The notes below the pieces were generated by a model. It ran no database searches, was not told the origin of the DNA, and saw only the letters and a list, made by a program, of their open reading frames with translations. Shown in pieces: positions 25,312 to 34,531 of a DNA stretch of 64,000 nt (position 1 is its first letter; each line of letters starts with the position of its first letter). The DNA is taken from assembly GCA_022769825.1 (NCBI GenBank), contig JALEJI010000011.1, positions 1 to 64,000 of the forward strand, in the 5' to 3' direction. This stretch comes from Prevotella sp. (lineage in GTDB: Bacteria; Bacteroidota; Bacteroidia; Bacteroidales; Bacteroidaceae). The position numbers and the translations under genes are program-made.

Positions 25312-27633
25312 ATGAAGTCAATACTACTATTTTTATCGTTTGAGCTTCTTTCCATCTGCCAAGTCATGGCTCAAAATGTCAAGGGAAAAATCGTAGATGG
25401 AACAGGCAAGCCTCTTTCCTTTGCAAATGTGGTTCTTCTAAATCGCCAAGACTCTTCTTTTGTCAAGGGTACCATAAGTGGCAATGATGGTGGATTCTTA
25501 ATAGAGACATCATGTGTTAATGGAATCATAAAGGTTTCATCCGTAGGATACAAGACTACCTTTAAGGATTATAATAGCGAGGATGTAACGGTCGTCTTGG
25601 CGGAAGACAGAAAGACGTTAGGTGAAGTGGTTGTGAAATCAAATTTACCAAAGACAATTTTGACAAATGGCGGAATGAAGACAACCGTAGCAGGTTCTGT
25701 GCTTGAAAAGGCCGGAACGATGGAGAACTTGCTTGACCGCATCCCAAATTTGTCTGCACAAAACGGAAGCATTAAGGTATTTGGTCGTGGCGAACCCATG
25801 ATTTACATAAACGGCAAACAGATGAGAGACAAAAGTGAGCTTGACCGTTTGCGTTCCGACATTATAAAGTCGGTAGAAGTCATCACGAACCCCGGTGCCA
25901 GTTATCCAGCAAGTGCGAAGGCCGTAATCTGCATCACAACAAAGAAAACTCCAGGTGAGGGGTTGGGAATCGATGCCACGGCCATGGGAGAATATGACGA
26001 GAAAGACAACCTCGGAGCCAATGGGCGAGTAAATGTCAATTACCGCAGGAACGGGCTTGAATTAGGGGCATACGCCTCTGTCGCTAAGCAATATCAGCCA
26101 GACTACAAGGACGTGCAACAAGTCACTTATCTTGACAAGACCTGGAACCAGAAAAGCAAGGTGAGACAAACCGGGGTTACGGAATCAATGAATTACCGAA
26201 TGGACGCGAGCTATCAAATAGACACCGACAATTCCATCGGAGCTAATTTCAGTTATCTTCGGAATCCAGAGAAGTCATGGAATGGAGACATGAATACTTC
26301 AATATTGCAGGACGAAACGCTTTCCGAAAGCAATCAGAGCCATGTTGACCTGTCTGGGCAGAGAAGCAATATGTCCAGCAACATTTACTATTTAGGAAAA
26401 ATAGGGAAATTGGGAGTCGACTTCAACGCGGATTGGCTTTGGGACAAGGCAAATCAAAACAACGTTACCAATGAGCATTTCCAGGAAATCGGGGAAAACG
26501 GGCAATACCAAACCGTCAGGAGCACAACCAACACACGCAACCATCTGCTGGCTTCAAAATTAGTTCTCACCTACCCTCTGCTGGGCGGAGAACTGTCTGT
26601 TGGTGGCGAGTTCTCCAATATACATCGCACTTCCAAAATGCAAGTCGTACCTACAAACCTCGTAAATGACGACAACAGCCGTGTAACCGAAAGCATGGCC
26701 TCTTCTTTCCTGTCTTACTCACGAGACTTTGGGGCTCTCAGCTTGGAGGCTGGCCTGAGGTATGAATATATTGACTTCTACTATTATGAGTATGGCAAGC
26801 GCATCGCCGGCCAAAGCAAGACTTATGGCAACTGGTTTCCATCTCCTAGTCTGTCCTTGCCGGTAGGGAACGCACAAATGCTGCTGAGTTATTCCTCTGA
26901 TATAAATCGTCCTTCATACCAAAGTTTGAGAAGCGCGATGCAATATGACAACCGCTATACTTACGAGACGGGTAACCCTTCGTTGCTATCTGAGATAAGC
27001 AGGAGCTTCGACTACGAGGTGTCTTACAAATGGCTAACATTTGATGTTACCTACTCACACACGTCAAATCCAATAATGCAGCATGTTAACACTTACAAGG
27101 ACAATCCAGCCATAGGGCTGATGAAGCCTATAAACGGGAAGGCGTACGATGACATCGAATCGTCCGTCACCTTGCAGCCGACATTTGGCTTCTGGCATCC
27201 ATCCCTTACGACTTCAATTGTCAAACAATGGTTTAACATGGACACTAACGAAGGAAAAGCACTCAACAAGCCAATGGCATCTTTCCGTTTCGACAATACA
27301 TTTGACACCAAGTTGGCAATGTTCACGCTCATGATGTCATACTACACAAAGGGACATGAACGAAATATCTATTTCCGCAAACCAATGTTCTGCACCAATA
27401 TATCCATATATAAAGCCTGCATGAAGAATCGCCTGTCCTTCCAACTCTTTGTCTATGACCTGTTTGGAACCAACGACCAGCATTTTATTGCCTATTTCGG
27501 AAAAATGAGAAACATGATCTATGACACACAATCTACCAGCAAGTTGTCACTCACCGTTCGATATACTTTCAACGCGTCTCGAAGCAAATACAAGGGTACC
27601 GGTGCTGGATTGGAACAGAAAGGAAGAATCTGA
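25312..27633 (+). CDS. Outer membrane beta-barrel family protein (TonB-receptor-like)
   Basis: 773 residues from the ATG in MKSILLFLSF (25312), which gives a proper signal peptide ending VMAQ; the track start 18 codons upstream is less likely. After the signal comes a carboxypeptidase-regulatory-like domain (VKGKIVDGTGKPLSFANVVLLN). Then a short plug-like region follows (LLDRIPNLSAQNGSIKVFGRGEPMIYINGK; VEVITNPGASY), and a long beta-barrel of the OMP_b-brl_3 type ends in RYTFNASRSK. Such proteins are divergent relatives of TonB-dependent receptors. It follows the peptide-precursor unit; a link to peptide export or uptake is inference only. Confidence 0.85.
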   Translation: MKSILLFLSFELLSICQVMAQNVKGKIVDGTGKPLSFANVVLLNRQDSSFVKGTISGNDGGFLIETSCVNGIIKVSSVGYKTTFKDYNSEDVTVVLAEDRKTLGEVVVKSNLPKTILTNGGMKTTVAGSVLEKAGTMENLLDRIPNLSAQNGSIKVFGRGEPMIYINGKQMRDKSELDRLRSDIIKSVEVITNPGASYPASAKAVICITTKKTPGEGLGIDATAMGEYDEKDNLGANGRVNVNYRRNGLELGAYASVAKQYQPDYKDVQQVTYLDKTWNQKSKVRQTGVTESMNYRMDASYQIDTDNSIGANFSYLRNPEKSWNGDMNTSILQDETLSESNQSHVDLSGQRSNMSSNIYYLGKIGKLGVDFNADWLWDKANQNNVTNEHFQEIGENGQYQTVRSTTNTRNHLLASKLVLTYPLLGGELSVGGEFSNIHRTSKMQVVPTNLVNDDNSRVTESMASSFLSYSRDFGALSLEAGLRYEYIDFYYYEYGKRIAGQSKTYGNWFPSPSLSLPVGNAQMLLSYSSDINRPSYQSLRSAMQYDNRYTYETGNPSLLSEISRSFDYEVSYKWLTFDVTYSHTSNPIMQHVNTYKDNPAIGLMKPINGKAYDDIESSVTLQPTFGFWHPSLTTSIVKQWFNMDTNEGKALNKPMASFRFDNTFDTKLAMFTLMMSYYTKGHERNIYFRKPMFCTNISIYKACMKNRLSFQLFVYDLFGTNDQHFIAYFGKMRNMIYDTQSTSKLSLTVRYTFNASRSKYKGTGAGLEQKGRI

Positions 27634-27732
27634 CCTTGCAATGCGGACAATATGAAAGGGCAACATCATAAGCCATAATACCAAACTCATACATAGAGAA
27701 GATGGAAACTATTTTATGGCTATAGCCACATA

Positions 27733-27781
27733 ATGGCGAAGTTAGCTATCACAGCTCACTTCGCCATCATTCTTTCTTTTC
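27733..27781. terminator. Terminator between convergent genes
   Basis: ATGGCGAAGTTAGCT pairs with AGCTCACTTCGCCAT (one mismatch) around a 5-nt loop, followed by a T-rich run TCTTTCTTTTC. It ends the outer-membrane barrel gene and faces the minus-strand TonB receptor gene. Confidence 0.8.
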
Positions 27782-27827
27782 TAAGAATTGGATTTTTATA
27801 TTTTAATTTAAGAGAGTATCTTACTGA

Positions 27828-30209
27828 TTAGTAACTAATCTTCACGCCCACATAATAGCTGCGTGGGAGGGAAGGACCATAGATGTAGTTGGAATCTCGG
27901 TTCCATCCCTTGTCGAAATCCTTCTGATAAGCATTGGTGATGTTCTGGATACCACCATTCACCTGCAAGGTGAGATACTTGTAGATAGGGAAATCGTACG
28001 ACAACTTCATATTTACCTCCATGAACTTAGGCGTATTCACAGCCACAGGCTCCTCTACTCCCGAACCCGCACTGTGACCAACGAGCATACTGCCGGTATA
28101 ATTGCCTGTAACAGAAGCCGTGAATCGCTTCACTGGGGTGAAGGATGCGGTAAAGTAACCATAAGTATTCGGGGTGCGCATCATCTTCATGTACTTCTGC
28201 TCTGGTACCTCGTCGTTCCAAGCGATAGCCTCATCATAATGGCTCTGCTGCAAGGTAAGTCCTGCCTGGAGCGAGAACCAACGGGTAAACATCGCCTTAC
28301 CCTCGATGTTCAAGCCGAGAACCTTGGCACCGTAGGCGTTGTAACGCTCCTGCACGGTATTGTCCTGTGCATCAGGCTGGTCGAGCTGACGGAGCGCGAA
28401 CACATTGTTGAGGTCGGTATAGAAACCCTCTATCAAGAGATTGGTCTGCACATTGCCAAACTTGTGATACAAGTCGGCTGACACACTGAAACTATTGGAA
28501 CGCTCCTCTTTCAGGTTCTTCGCCAATACCGTAACCAGTCGTTCACCTCCTACTACGCCTACGTGCAAATCCTCATCGAAAGCCTGTGGTGCACGGAATC
28601 CACCAGCATAGGTAATACGCAGGTTCACATTCTCCGTTGGATTAAAGCGAAGGTTGGCACGAGGACTGAAGATGACGTGATCTACCAAGTTATGCTTGTC
28701 CAATCGACCACCCAAGAGGAAGCTCCACTGCTTGTTCTTCCATTCGTTCTGGAAGAAGAAACTTCCGATACGGACATCCTGCTTGAAGTTGCGGTCGTAA
28801 CCGAGGATGACATCCTTGATACCATCGTAGCTATACTCTGCACCCAGGATCAGGTCGGATGGCATGAAGAGCAACTTATCGAAGGAGTGAACATACTGTG
28901 TTCCTGCCACATAAGTAAAGTTGTGAGTGGTGCCGTATGCATTCTCGGCAGTCTCTATATCTTCATCCGTTCCCTCGCCGATGCCACCATAGTAACTCTT
29001 GCGAGCCGTGGTCTGGAATGAGAAATATGCCGACAGGCGATTCTTCTCGTCAGGAGAATAGAAATTATAGGTGAGCCCACCACCCTGGATGTTGTGCTCT
29101 GCCTGCTCTGCGATATTTGCCTCGTGAGGAGCCTGGTCGAGTTTGTTACCGCCACGACGGAACTCATGGATGCCATGATACTGGAGGCTCAACTTGGAGT
29201 AAGGACTGAGACGGAGGTAGGAGTTGAGGCCGAACGTCTGGTTGTTCAACTCTGGCAACTCGGTGTAGCCATCGCCATCATAGTCATAACCTTGACGAGT
29301 GCGAGTCTGTCCATAAGCATAAATGCCCGCCTTGTTGTCGTCGGTTACCAAAGAGACATTGCCCGTCGTCACATTATCAAAAGAATTAGAACCTCCTTGC
29401 GACATGAATGTATGACCGAAGGATGCCGAATTGCGGATAGGTTCCTTGGTGATGATATTGATGGTTCCACCGATGGCAGATGCACCGAAGAGGGCAGAAC
29501 CTCCACCACGAACCACCTCCACACGGTCTATCATGTTGGCAGGTATCTGCTCCAAGCCATACACACCGTTGAGAGAAGAGAACACAGGGCGAGAATCCAC
29601 CAATATCTGGGAATAGTGACCATCGAGACCATTGATGCGCACCTGGGTAAAGCCACAGTTCTGGCAGTTGTCCTCCGTACGCACACCAGGCTGGAAGTTA
29701 AGTCCTTGCGCCAAGCAAGTAGATTGTGTGATGTCAAATAGTTTACCGCCAATCACATTCACCAAGTTTGGAGCCAATCTTCGTTGCGTCTCGTTTCGGT
29801 TGGCGGAAACCACTACCTCGTCCAAGTCCACGTCATCGCTTGCCAGTGCGAAATTCAGTTCTTGCGTGGCATCATGCTTTATGGCAACCTTCTTTTCTTG
29901 TGTCTTGTATCCAACCATCTTCACTACGACGGTGAATGTGCCCTCCGGCAAGTTCTTCAGGAAGTAGTGCCCCGTGTGGTCCGTCGTGGTTACGATAGTG
30001 GTGCCTTTGAGCTGAATGGTCACGAAAGGCAAGTGCTCTCCACTGCTTTTGTTGATTACGTGACCATACACGTTGGCATCCGTGTTCTTTTCGATAGCCA
30101 CCGGCAGCACATCACCCGCTACCGGCTTGTTGTCTTCGGCTGCTTTAGCCACAAATGAGACTGTCAATGCTCCAGCAAGGAGCATCAACTGACAATTCTT
30201 GGAATTCAT
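27828..30209 (-). CDS. TonB-dependent receptor
   Basis: 793 residues. A signal peptide (about 1-23, ending VAKA) is followed by a carboxypeptidase-regulatory-like domain (VYGHVINKSSGEHLPFVTIQLKG). A TonB-box-like segment DVDLDEVVVSA, a plug domain (QILVDSRPVFSSLNGVYG; VEVVRGGGSALFGASAIGGTINI) and a 22-strand-type barrel ending YYVGVKISY complete it. The plug carries a paired-Cys motif, DNCQNCGF. Bacteroidetes receptors of this type are often tied to metals or metal complexes. The upstream His/Cys-rich protein supports a metal substrate, but that is inference. Substrate unknown. Confidence 0.92.
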   Translation of the reverse strand: MNSKNCQLMLLAGALTVSFVAKAAEDNKPVAGDVLPVAIEKNTDANVYGHVINKSSGEHLPFVTIQLKGTTIVTTTDHTGHYFLKNLPEGTFTVVVKMVGYKTQEKKVAIKHDATQELNFALASDDVDLDEVVVSANRNETQRRLAPNLVNVIGGKLFDITQSTCLAQGLNFQPGVRTEDNCQNCGFTQVRINGLDGHYSQILVDSRPVFSSLNGVYGLEQIPANMIDRVEVVRGGGSALFGASAIGGTINIITKEPIRNSASFGHTFMSQGGSNSFDNVTTGNVSLVTDDNKAGIYAYGQTRTRQGYDYDGDGYTELPELNNQTFGLNSYLRLSPYSKLSLQYHGIHEFRRGGNKLDQAPHEANIAEQAEHNIQGGGLTYNFYSPDEKNRLSAYFSFQTTARKSYYGGIGEGTDEDIETAENAYGTTHNFTYVAGTQYVHSFDKLLFMPSDLILGAEYSYDGIKDVILGYDRNFKQDVRIGSFFFQNEWKNKQWSFLLGGRLDKHNLVDHVIFSPRANLRFNPTENVNLRITYAGGFRAPQAFDEDLHVGVVGGERLVTVLAKNLKEERSNSFSVSADLYHKFGNVQTNLLIEGFYTDLNNVFALRQLDQPDAQDNTVQERYNAYGAKVLGLNIEGKAMFTRWFSLQAGLTLQQSHYDEAIAWNDEVPEQKYMKMMRTPNTYGYFTASFTPVKRFTASVTGNYTGSMLVGHSAGSGVEEPVAVNTPKFMEVNMKLSYDFPIYKYLTLQVNGGIQNITNAYQKDFDKGWNRDSNYIYGPSLPRSYYVGVKISY

Positions 30210-30262
30210 AAAATCCGTTTGTATTCTTCTATTATTATAATTTTGAGTGCATTTGTTTTTAC

Positions 30263-30333
30263 GATTTCTTCATACAACAGGGCACACCTTCCCCCCTAAT
30301 CATCCGCCTGAAAAGCACACGATTGAAGAAATC
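30263..30333 (-). other. Possible structured leader before the TonB receptor gene
   Basis: GATTTCTTC and GAAGAAATC form a 9-bp closing stem around about 53 nt that includes a run of six G and GGTGTGCCC on the transcript strand. It lies 54 bp upstream of the receptor ATG. I could not match it to a known riboswitch class. Confidence 0.3.
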
Positions 30334-30335
30334 AA

Positions 30336-30361
30336 AAAAGGGAAAAGCTCCATAAAGAGCT
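30336..30361 (-). terminator. Terminator after the His/Cys-rich gene
   Basis: On the minus strand AGCTC-TTTATG-GAGCT is followed by TTTTCCCTTTTTT. It lies directly downstream of the 30367 stop and may limit read-through into the TonB receptor gene. Confidence 0.6.
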
Positions 30362-30366
30362 AAAAA

Positions 30367-30732
30367 CTACAAAGATAGAAGTACGGGTGGAGCACGAGTG
30401 GAAAGAATGTCGCCTTCGCGAGTCTTGACAAACGGGCAAGAGACTGCGAGAACGACGTGAACCATAGCGACAAATGCCGTTATGTGAATAATGACAGGCA
30501 CCACGTATGGCAAACTATGCAAATGGCAGAGCACGCATTCGTACATGAAACTCAGCTCGGCGGTGAGGTGACCATCGTGGTGGATGTGATGAGCGCAATC
30601 GTAACAATAGGTGGTAGCGGCACTGCCCTCCGCCCCTGAGTGGTGGTGGAAGGTAATGGCGAGCAACATTGGCACGTACACCAACATCAGCAGCCATGCG
30701 AACCTCTTTCTTCTATTGTCACGATGACGCAT
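30367..30732 (-). CDS. His/Cys-rich small membrane protein, probably metal-related
   Basis: 121 residues. The N-terminal membrane helix (FAWLLMLVYVPMLLAITF) is followed by a short loop packed with metal-type ligands: FHHHSG, CYDCAHHIHHDGH, and ECVLCHLH. A second helix (VVPVIIHITAFVAMVHVVLAV) follows. The double CxxC and repeated His pairs suggest binding of a soft metal or a redox role. It precedes the TonB receptor gene on the same strand, a pairing that suggests joint metal handling. I do not recognise a named family with certainty. Confidence 0.7.
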   Translation of the reverse strand: MRHRDNRRKRFAWLLMLVYVPMLLAITFHHHSGAEGSAATTYCYDCAHHIHHDGHLTAELSFMYECVLCHLHSLPYVVPVIIHITAFVAMVHVVLAVSCPFVKTREGDILSTRAPPVLLSL

Positions 30733-30802
30733 TATCCTGAACTGTTTTTATTTCTCGATACGCATGATTTCCGAACATCAGAAATCATGGCATTTAGCAG
30801 GC

Positions 30803-30811
30803 GCAAAAGTA
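30803..30811 (-). promoter_or_regulatory. Predicted -7 element for the His/Cys-rich gene
   Basis: TACTTTTGC on the minus strand, 70 bp upstream of the ATG at 30732. The closest TTG is 23 nt further upstream, slightly longer than usual. Confidence 0.45.
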
Positions 30812-30860
30812 ATACTATTCTTATAAACGATAATCAAACATATCGTTGAATTATCATTTT

Positions 30861-30983
30861 TTATCCGTTTTTTGATGTTAATATAATAATCGGGCGCATG
30901 GCGTCGAAGTGTTCCTTGCTCCAGAGCGGCACGCCGTAGTAGCGGGCCACGGCATAGGGGTTCTGCCACAAGTCTGACCGGCA
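30861..30983 (-). pseudogene. 3' scrap of a lost gene
   Basis: About 40 codons on the minus strand read like real protein (QNPYAVARYYGVPLWSKEHF, then DAMRPIIIL) and end in TAA at 30861. Codon third positions are G/C-rich like the genes around, in contrast to the A/T-rich flanks. A TGA closes the frame just upstream, and there is no start. It is the tail of a deleted gene that I could not identify. Confidence 0.5.
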
Positions 30984-31060
30984 TCATGATGATTTCGACG
31001 AAAAATTAAGACTTTGCTTATATTTCTCAACAAGAAGCGAACCTGTCTTGAATAATTGCG

Positions 31061-31079
31061 TTATCTTTGCATAAGATAA
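31061..31079 (+). promoter_or_regulatory. -7 element inside a 19-bp palindrome
   Basis: TTATCTT-TGCAT-AAGATAA is a perfect 7-5-7 inverted repeat that includes the -7 element TATCTTTGC of the tricorn-like protease gene 31112. The overlap makes a repressor-type operator possible. Confidence 0.4.
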
Positions 31080-31111
31080 AGACACTTAGTTTAATAATAT
31101 ATCATAACGGA

Positions 31112-34100
31112 ATGAAAAAGATTCTCTTAGCCTTAATCGCCCCACTGGCAACGGCATCGGCCATGGCGCAAAGCGACCCTCTGTGGATGCGCTTCCCTGC
31201 CATCTCGCCCGACGGCAAGACCGTGGCGTTCTCCTATAAAGGCGACATCTGGACCGTGCCGGCCAACGGCGGACAGGCACGGCAAATCACCACTAACCCC
31301 GCTTACGACGCATACCCCGTGTGGAGCCCCGACTCCAGGCAAATAGCCTTCGCCTCAAGCCGTGAGGGCAGCATGGACATCTACGTGGTGGGCAGGGACG
31401 GTGGCGCGCCGCGAAGGGTTACGACCGACAGTGGCGACGAGTACCCCATGGCTTGGCGAAACGACAGCACCATCATGCTGAAAGCCTCTATCATGCCGAA
31501 GGCCACGAGCATCATGTTCGCCGACTTCTCGCAGGTCTATGAGGTGAGCGACAAAGGCGGACGCATGCGCCTCTTCTCCGACATACCGATGGAAGACATC
31601 AGCGTGGGCAACGACGGCGCCCTGCTCTACCACGACAACAAAGGCTACGAGGACCCGTTCCGCAAACACCACCAGTCGCCCATCTGCCGCGACATCTGGC
31701 TCTACAAGGGTGGCAACTACACCAAGCTGACCAATTTCGCCGGCGAGGACCGCACGCCGGTATGGGGCGACAACAACACGTATTATTATCTTAGCGAGGA
31801 AGACGGCACCTTCAACGTCTACAAGCGCCGCATAGGCGAGACGGCCAAGACGCAACTCACCCACTACAAGGGCAATCCCGTCAGGTTCCTCACGCGCTCC
31901 ACCGACGGCACGCTGTGCTACGCCTACGACGGCGCCATCTACACCCTCAAGGAGGGCAGCCAGCCCGTGAGGCTCAACCTCTCGATGGTTGCCGACGACG
32001 GCTCAGACAAGTTGCGGCGACAGGTGCTGAGAAGCGGCGCCACGGAGTTCGCGGTGTCGCCATCGGGCAAGGAAATAGCCTTCGTGGTGCACGGCGACGT
32101 CTACGTCACGTCGACAGACTACACCACGACAAAGCGTATCACCGACACGCCGGAGCAGGAGCGCAATGTCAACTTCTCGCCCGACGGCCGCAGCCTTGTC
32201 TACGCCTCTGAGCGTGGCGGACTTTGGCAAATCTACCAGACGAGCATCGTGAACAAGGACGAGAAGCAGTTCACCTACGCCACGCAGCTCAAGGAGGAGC
32301 AGCTGGTGAAGTCGTCGTTGGTCGACATGCAGCCGGCGTACAGTCCCGACGGCAAGAGCGTGGCCTACATCGAAGACCGCGGCGCGCTGAAGGCCGTGGA
32401 CGTGAAGACGAAGGCCGTGAGGCAGCTCATGGACGGCAAGTTCCAATACAGCTACTCCGACGGCGACCTGTGGTTCCAGTGGAGCCCCGACAGCAAGTGG
32501 CTGCTCTCCAACTACATCGGCCACGGCGGCTGGAACAACAGCGACATAGCCCTCGTGCCTGCCGACGGAAGCCAGAAAATCACCAACCTCACCAACAGCG
32601 GCTACAACGACAACAACGGGCGATGGGTGCTTGGCGGCAAGGCCATGCTCTTCATGAGCGACCGCGCCGGCTACCGCAGCCATGGCAGCTGGGGCGCGGA
32701 AGACGACGCCTACATCATGTTCTTCGACCTCGACGCCTACGAGCGCTTCCGCATGGGCAAGGAGGAGCGCGCGCTCTACGACGAGGCTCACAAGAAGGAG
32801 AAAGCAGACACCACGAAGAAGAAAAAACCGCTCATAAAGCTTGGCAAGAAGGCGAAAGACGACAAGAAGAAAGACAAGGCGAAGACCCTGAAGTTTGACC
32901 TCGCCAACTGCCGCGACCGCGTGATACGCCTCACCGTCAACTCGTCGCACATGGCCGACGCCATACTCTCGCCTGGCGGCGACACCTTGTATTACCAAGC
33001 CAAGTTTGAGGGCGGCTACGACCTGTGGAAACACGACTTGGTGGAAAACAAGACCGAGATAGTGATGAAGAACGTGGGCTATGGGCTCGAGGCCGACAAG
33101 GACTTCAAGAACCTCTATGTCTACAACAACGGCATAAAGCAAATAGACCTCGCCAAGAACTCGCAAAAGGGCATCGACTTCGAGGCCAACTTCAACTATC
33201 GTCCTTACGAGGAGCGCGCCTACATCTTCAACCACGTGTGGCAGCAGGTGAAAGACAAGTTCTACGACCCCAAGCTCCACGGCGTTGACTGGGAGGGCTA
33301 CAAGAAGACTTACGCCAAGTTCCTGCCATACATCAACAACAACTACGACTTCCGCGACATGCTCTCCGAGATGCTCGGCGAGCTCAACGGCTCTCACACC
33401 GGCGCGCGCTATTACCCAGAAGGCGCCACGCTGAAGACGGCGGCCCTCGGCCTCTTCTTCGACAACGATTATGAAGGCGACGGACTGAAGGTGGAGGAGG
33501 TCATCAACCGCGGGCCTTTCGCCGTGCGCAACACGGGCGTAAAAAAAGGATGCATAATAGAGGCCATCGACGGACAGAAGATAGCTAAAGGCTCCGACTA
33601 CACCTCCCTACTCGACGGCAAGGCCGGCAAGATGACGCGCGTCAGCGTGTTCGACCCGTCAAGGAAGAAGCGCTTCGATGTCGTCGTCAGGGCGATAAGC
33701 CGCTCGGCGCAGGCCGACCTGCTCTACCGACGCTGGGTGGACCGCAACCGCGAGATGGTTGACTCGCTATCCAACGGCACCATCGGATACGTACACGTCA
33801 AGGCCATGGACAGCGAGAGCTTCCGCACGGTGTTCAGCCAACTGCTCTCCGACTCCATGCGCCAGAAGAAAGCCGTCATCGTGGACGAGCGACACAACGG
33901 TGGCGGATGGCTGCACGACGACCTCTGCACCTTGCTCTCGGGCAAGCAATACGCCAAGTTCATAGCCCACGGCAAGTATATCGGCTACGACCCATGGAAC
34001 AAGTGGGTGAAACCGTCGTGCGTGATGATTTGCGAGGACGACTACAGCAATGGCCACGGCTTCCCGGCCGTCTACAAGACCCTGGGCATCGGCAAGCTCG

Positions 34101-34318
34101 TGGGCGCGCCCGTGGCCGGCACCATGACGGCCGTTTGGTGGGAACGCATGATGAACGGCATGATCTTCGGCATTCCGCAGGTGGGCAACCAGGCGATGGA
34201 CGGCACCTTCTTCGAGAACAAGGAACTAAAGCCCGACATAGAGGTCTACAACACGCCTGCCGACTATGAGACGGGCAACGACGAGCAACTGAAAGCCGCG
34301 GTAGAGAGCTTCAAGTAA
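31112..34318 (+). CDS. Tricorn-like S41 family protease
   Basis: 1068 residues from ATG 31112 (MKKILLALIAPL), which gives a signal peptide ending AMAQ. The first half is a WD40/TolB-like beta-propeller with repeats such as PAISPDGKTVAFSYKGDIW, PVWSPDSRQIAFASSREG and PAYSPDGKSVAYIEDRG. A Lys-rich linker (ADTTKKKKPLIKLGKK) leads to a second propeller part, then a PDZ domain and the C-terminal S41 protease core (GYVHVKAMDSESF; VDERHNGGGW). The probable nucleophile Ser lies in DDYSNGHGFP. Tricorn relatives degrade short peptides; this one is probably periplasmic because of the signal peptide. Confidence 0.9.
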   Translation: MKKILLALIAPLATASAMAQSDPLWMRFPAISPDGKTVAFSYKGDIWTVPANGGQARQITTNPAYDAYPVWSPDSRQIAFASSREGSMDIYVVGRDGGAPRRVTTDSGDEYPMAWRNDSTIMLKASIMPKATSIMFADFSQVYEVSDKGGRMRLFSDIPMEDISVGNDGALLYHDNKGYEDPFRKHHQSPICRDIWLYKGGNYTKLTNFAGEDRTPVWGDNNTYYYLSEEDGTFNVYKRRIGETAKTQLTHYKGNPVRFLTRSTDGTLCYAYDGAIYTLKEGSQPVRLNLSMVADDGSDKLRRQVLRSGATEFAVSPSGKEIAFVVHGDVYVTSTDYTTTKRITDTPEQERNVNFSPDGRSLVYASERGGLWQIYQTSIVNKDEKQFTYATQLKEEQLVKSSLVDMQPAYSPDGKSVAYIEDRGALKAVDVKTKAVRQLMDGKFQYSYSDGDLWFQWSPDSKWLLSNYIGHGGWNNSDIALVPADGSQKITNLTNSGYNDNNGRWVLGGKAMLFMSDRAGYRSHGSWGAEDDAYIMFFDLDAYERFRMGKEERALYDEAHKKEKADTTKKKKPLIKLGKKAKDDKKKDKAKTLKFDLANCRDRVIRLTVNSSHMADAILSPGGDTLYYQAKFEGGYDLWKHDLVENKTEIVMKNVGYGLEADKDFKNLYVYNNGIKQIDLAKNSQKGIDFEANFNYRPYEERAYIFNHVWQQVKDKFYDPKLHGVDWEGYKKTYAKFLPYINNNYDFRDMLSEMLGELNGSHTGARYYPEGATLKTAALGLFFDNDYEGDGLKVEEVINRGPFAVRNTGVKKGCIIEAIDGQKIAKGSDYTSLLDGKAGKMTRVSVFDPSRKKRFDVVVRAISRSAQADLLYRRWVDRNREMVDSLSNGTIGYVHVKAMDSESFRTVFSQLLSDSMRQKKAVIVDERHNGGGWLHDDLCTLLSGKQYAKFIAHGKYIGYDPWNKWVKPSCVMICEDDYSNGHGFPAVYKTLGIGKLVGAPVAGTMTAVWWERMMNGMIFGIPQVGNQAMDGTFFENKELKPDIEVYNTPADYETGNDEQLKAAVESFK

Positions 34319-34340
34319 AAAGAAATAACGCCATTCACAG

Positions 34341-34410
34341 TTCGAGCCACTGTCTTATCGCCTATTGGGCAACATGTTTGTGACCAAGGGCGATAAAACG
34401 GTGGCTCGAA
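34341..34410. repeat. 70-bp imperfect inverted repeat
   Basis: TTCGAGCCAC pairs with GTGGCTCGAA, and inside it TTATCGCC pairs with GGCGATAA; a further TTGG/CCAA pair extends it. This makes one long hairpin after the protease gene. No T-tract follows, so it may be a terminator of unusual form or a small repeat element. Confidence 0.5.
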
Positions 34411-34451
34411 TGGTATTTGCGCACTTTTATCGGCATAAACTCGCCGCCAAG

Positions 34452-34484
34452 TTGACTATTATCGTAAAAATGACGTAACTTTGC
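34452..34484 (+). promoter_or_regulatory. Predicted promoter of the CapD-like gene
   Basis: TTG (34452-34454), 21-nt spacer, TAACTTTGC (34476-34484). It lies 47 bp upstream of ATG 34532 and overlaps the track's earlier start, which argues against that start. Confidence 0.65.
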
Positions 34485-34531
34485 ATATAAACACGTCATT
34501 GCGAGTCTCGCTTGATATCCAAAGAAAACGA

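Noticed and set aside
30263-30333. Assignment of the leader structure to cobalamin, TPP or NiCo riboswitch
   Set aside because: None of the conserved core strings of these classes could be found in the loop.
32003-33397. 464-residue minus-strand ORF inside the tricorn-like gene
   Set aside because: Low-complexity Val/Leu/His composition typical of a reverse frame; the plus-strand protease is continuous.
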